From contig CANLEQ010000032.1 of NCBI GenBank assembly GCA_947489705.1, forward strand, positions 1-34,701: DNA of 34,701 bases, read 5' to 3'. The notes under the pieces are model-generated. The model saw only the letters and a list, made by a program, of their open reading frames with translations, made no database searches and was not told where the DNA came from. Origin of the DNA: an uncultured Paracoccaceae bacterium. GTDB taxonomy: Bacteria > Pseudomonadota > Alphaproteobacteria > Rhodobacterales > Rhodobacteraceae. A program made the position numbers and the translations under genes. Of the stretch, positions 34,253 through 34,701 are shown piece by piece; position 1 is the first letter of the stretch, and the number at the start of each line of letters is the position of its first letter.

Positions 34253-34701
34253 GGGGTGATGTTGCACAATGCGGGGTGAAGAGTGAGTTGGCCCTTTCCC
34301 ACTTTAGGTCAGACGACGGCGTCTATCTCAGCTCTGCCGAGGGCCGAGAAGCGGTTCATGACGGCAATGCGGATCTGGATTTCGGCGGTCTGACGGTCGG
34401 GCTCTCGTGACGTGATCCTGTCGCCGAAGAGCTTCAGGCAGTTCATCCTAGCCTCGACGCGACTCCGAACACGGTATCCCGCCCATCTTTTCCACAGTGC
34501 CCGGCCGAGATGTCGGGTTGCCCGCAGGATCTCATTTCGCGCGCTGGCAGCGGGACAGTCCTCCTTCCAGGCACGGCCATTGCGGCGGATGGGAATGACT
34601 GCATCGGCACCGCGCTCGACGATCGCGCCATGGCATCGGCGCGTGTCATAAGCTCCATCGGCAGTGACCGTGCCGATCGGATCGTCGGGCGGGATCTGCG
34701 C
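34253..34701 (-). mobile_element. IS5-family element, 3' end only (continues beyond the window)
   Basis: The element's end near 34253 reads GGGGTGATGTTGCACAATG, similar to IS903/IS5-type ends with a TTGCxxAA core. Inward lies the C-terminal part of its transposase. It sits about 50 bases upstream of the Dpp promoter. Confidence 0.65.
34309..34701 (-). CDS. IS5-family (IS903-group-like) transposase, C-terminal part
   Basis: The frame is open from the window edge to TGA at 34309-34311 and gives 130 residues. Visible are VTADGAYDTRRCH (second Asp of the triad), IPIRRNGRAWK, YRVRSRVEARMNCLKLFG (catalytic Glu) and a QIRIAVMNRFSALG tail, all typical of the group. The N-terminal part lies outside the window. 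No disruption is seen. Confidence 0.85.
   Translation of the reverse strand, partial: AQIPPDDPIGTVTADGAYDTRRCHGAIVERGADAVIPIRRNGRAWKEDCPAASARNEILRATRHLGRALWKRWAGYRVRSRVEARMNCLKLFGDRITSREPDRQTAEIQIRIAVMNRFSALGRAEIDAVV

Overview
The window looks like a chromosome or large replicon of an alphaproteobacterium, most likely Rhodobacteraceae. The reasons are GC-rich coding sequence, a VPLPA-type C-terminal sorting signal, Dpp- and Mal-type ABC operons coupled by ATGA/TGATG overlaps, and many IS elements. No rRNA, tRNA or CRISPR array was seen.

Left part (1-10.5 kb) is accessory DNA with a mosaic base composition. It starts with the tail of an IS3-type element. Then come two AT-richer orphan genes (one DUF3885-like), separated by two copies of a hairpin repeat whose stems differ by compensating changes. 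Next are a Tat-exported short-chain dehydrogenase, a small acidic PRC-barrel protein with a clear terminator, and a YegD-like Hsp70. They are followed by a FitAB-type (RHH/PIN) toxin-antitoxin pair, a UDG-fold protein, a small membrane protein and a frameshifted HEPN-like gene. Last are an IS5-family element and a beheaded VPLPA-CTERM gene beside it.

Middle part (10.5-22.8 kb) is an amino-sugar uptake and catabolism locus. The minus-strand operon reads substrate-binding protein, two permeases, an argininosuccinate-lyase-like enzyme, ABC ATPase, ROK kinase and NagB. Divergent from it are a ROK repressor, a large two-domain PIG-L deacetylase and an EamA exporter. There is no NagA here. The gene set suggests that an N-acetyl amino-sugar conjugate is imported, deacetylated by PIG-L, cleaved by the lyase, phosphorylated by the ROK kinase and deaminated by NagB. 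This order is inference.

An IS cluster (22.9-25.0 kb) of IS6, an istB remnant and IS481 separates the two catabolic loci. A third copy of the IS6 end lies on its far side.

Right part (25.1-34.2 kb) is a Dpp-type operon. Its order is dppA, dppB, dppC, amidohydrolase (COG3964-like), dppD, dppF and a RidA-like protein. A convergent IclR regulator and a SelA-like PLP enzyme follow. A shared sequence, ATTGCATAC, lies upstream of both dppA and the PLP gene and is a candidate IclR operator. The likely theme is uptake of an N-acylated amino compound, hydrolysis of its amide, PLP-dependent ammonia elimination and RidA clean-up of the enamine or imine. The window ends inside another IS5-family element.
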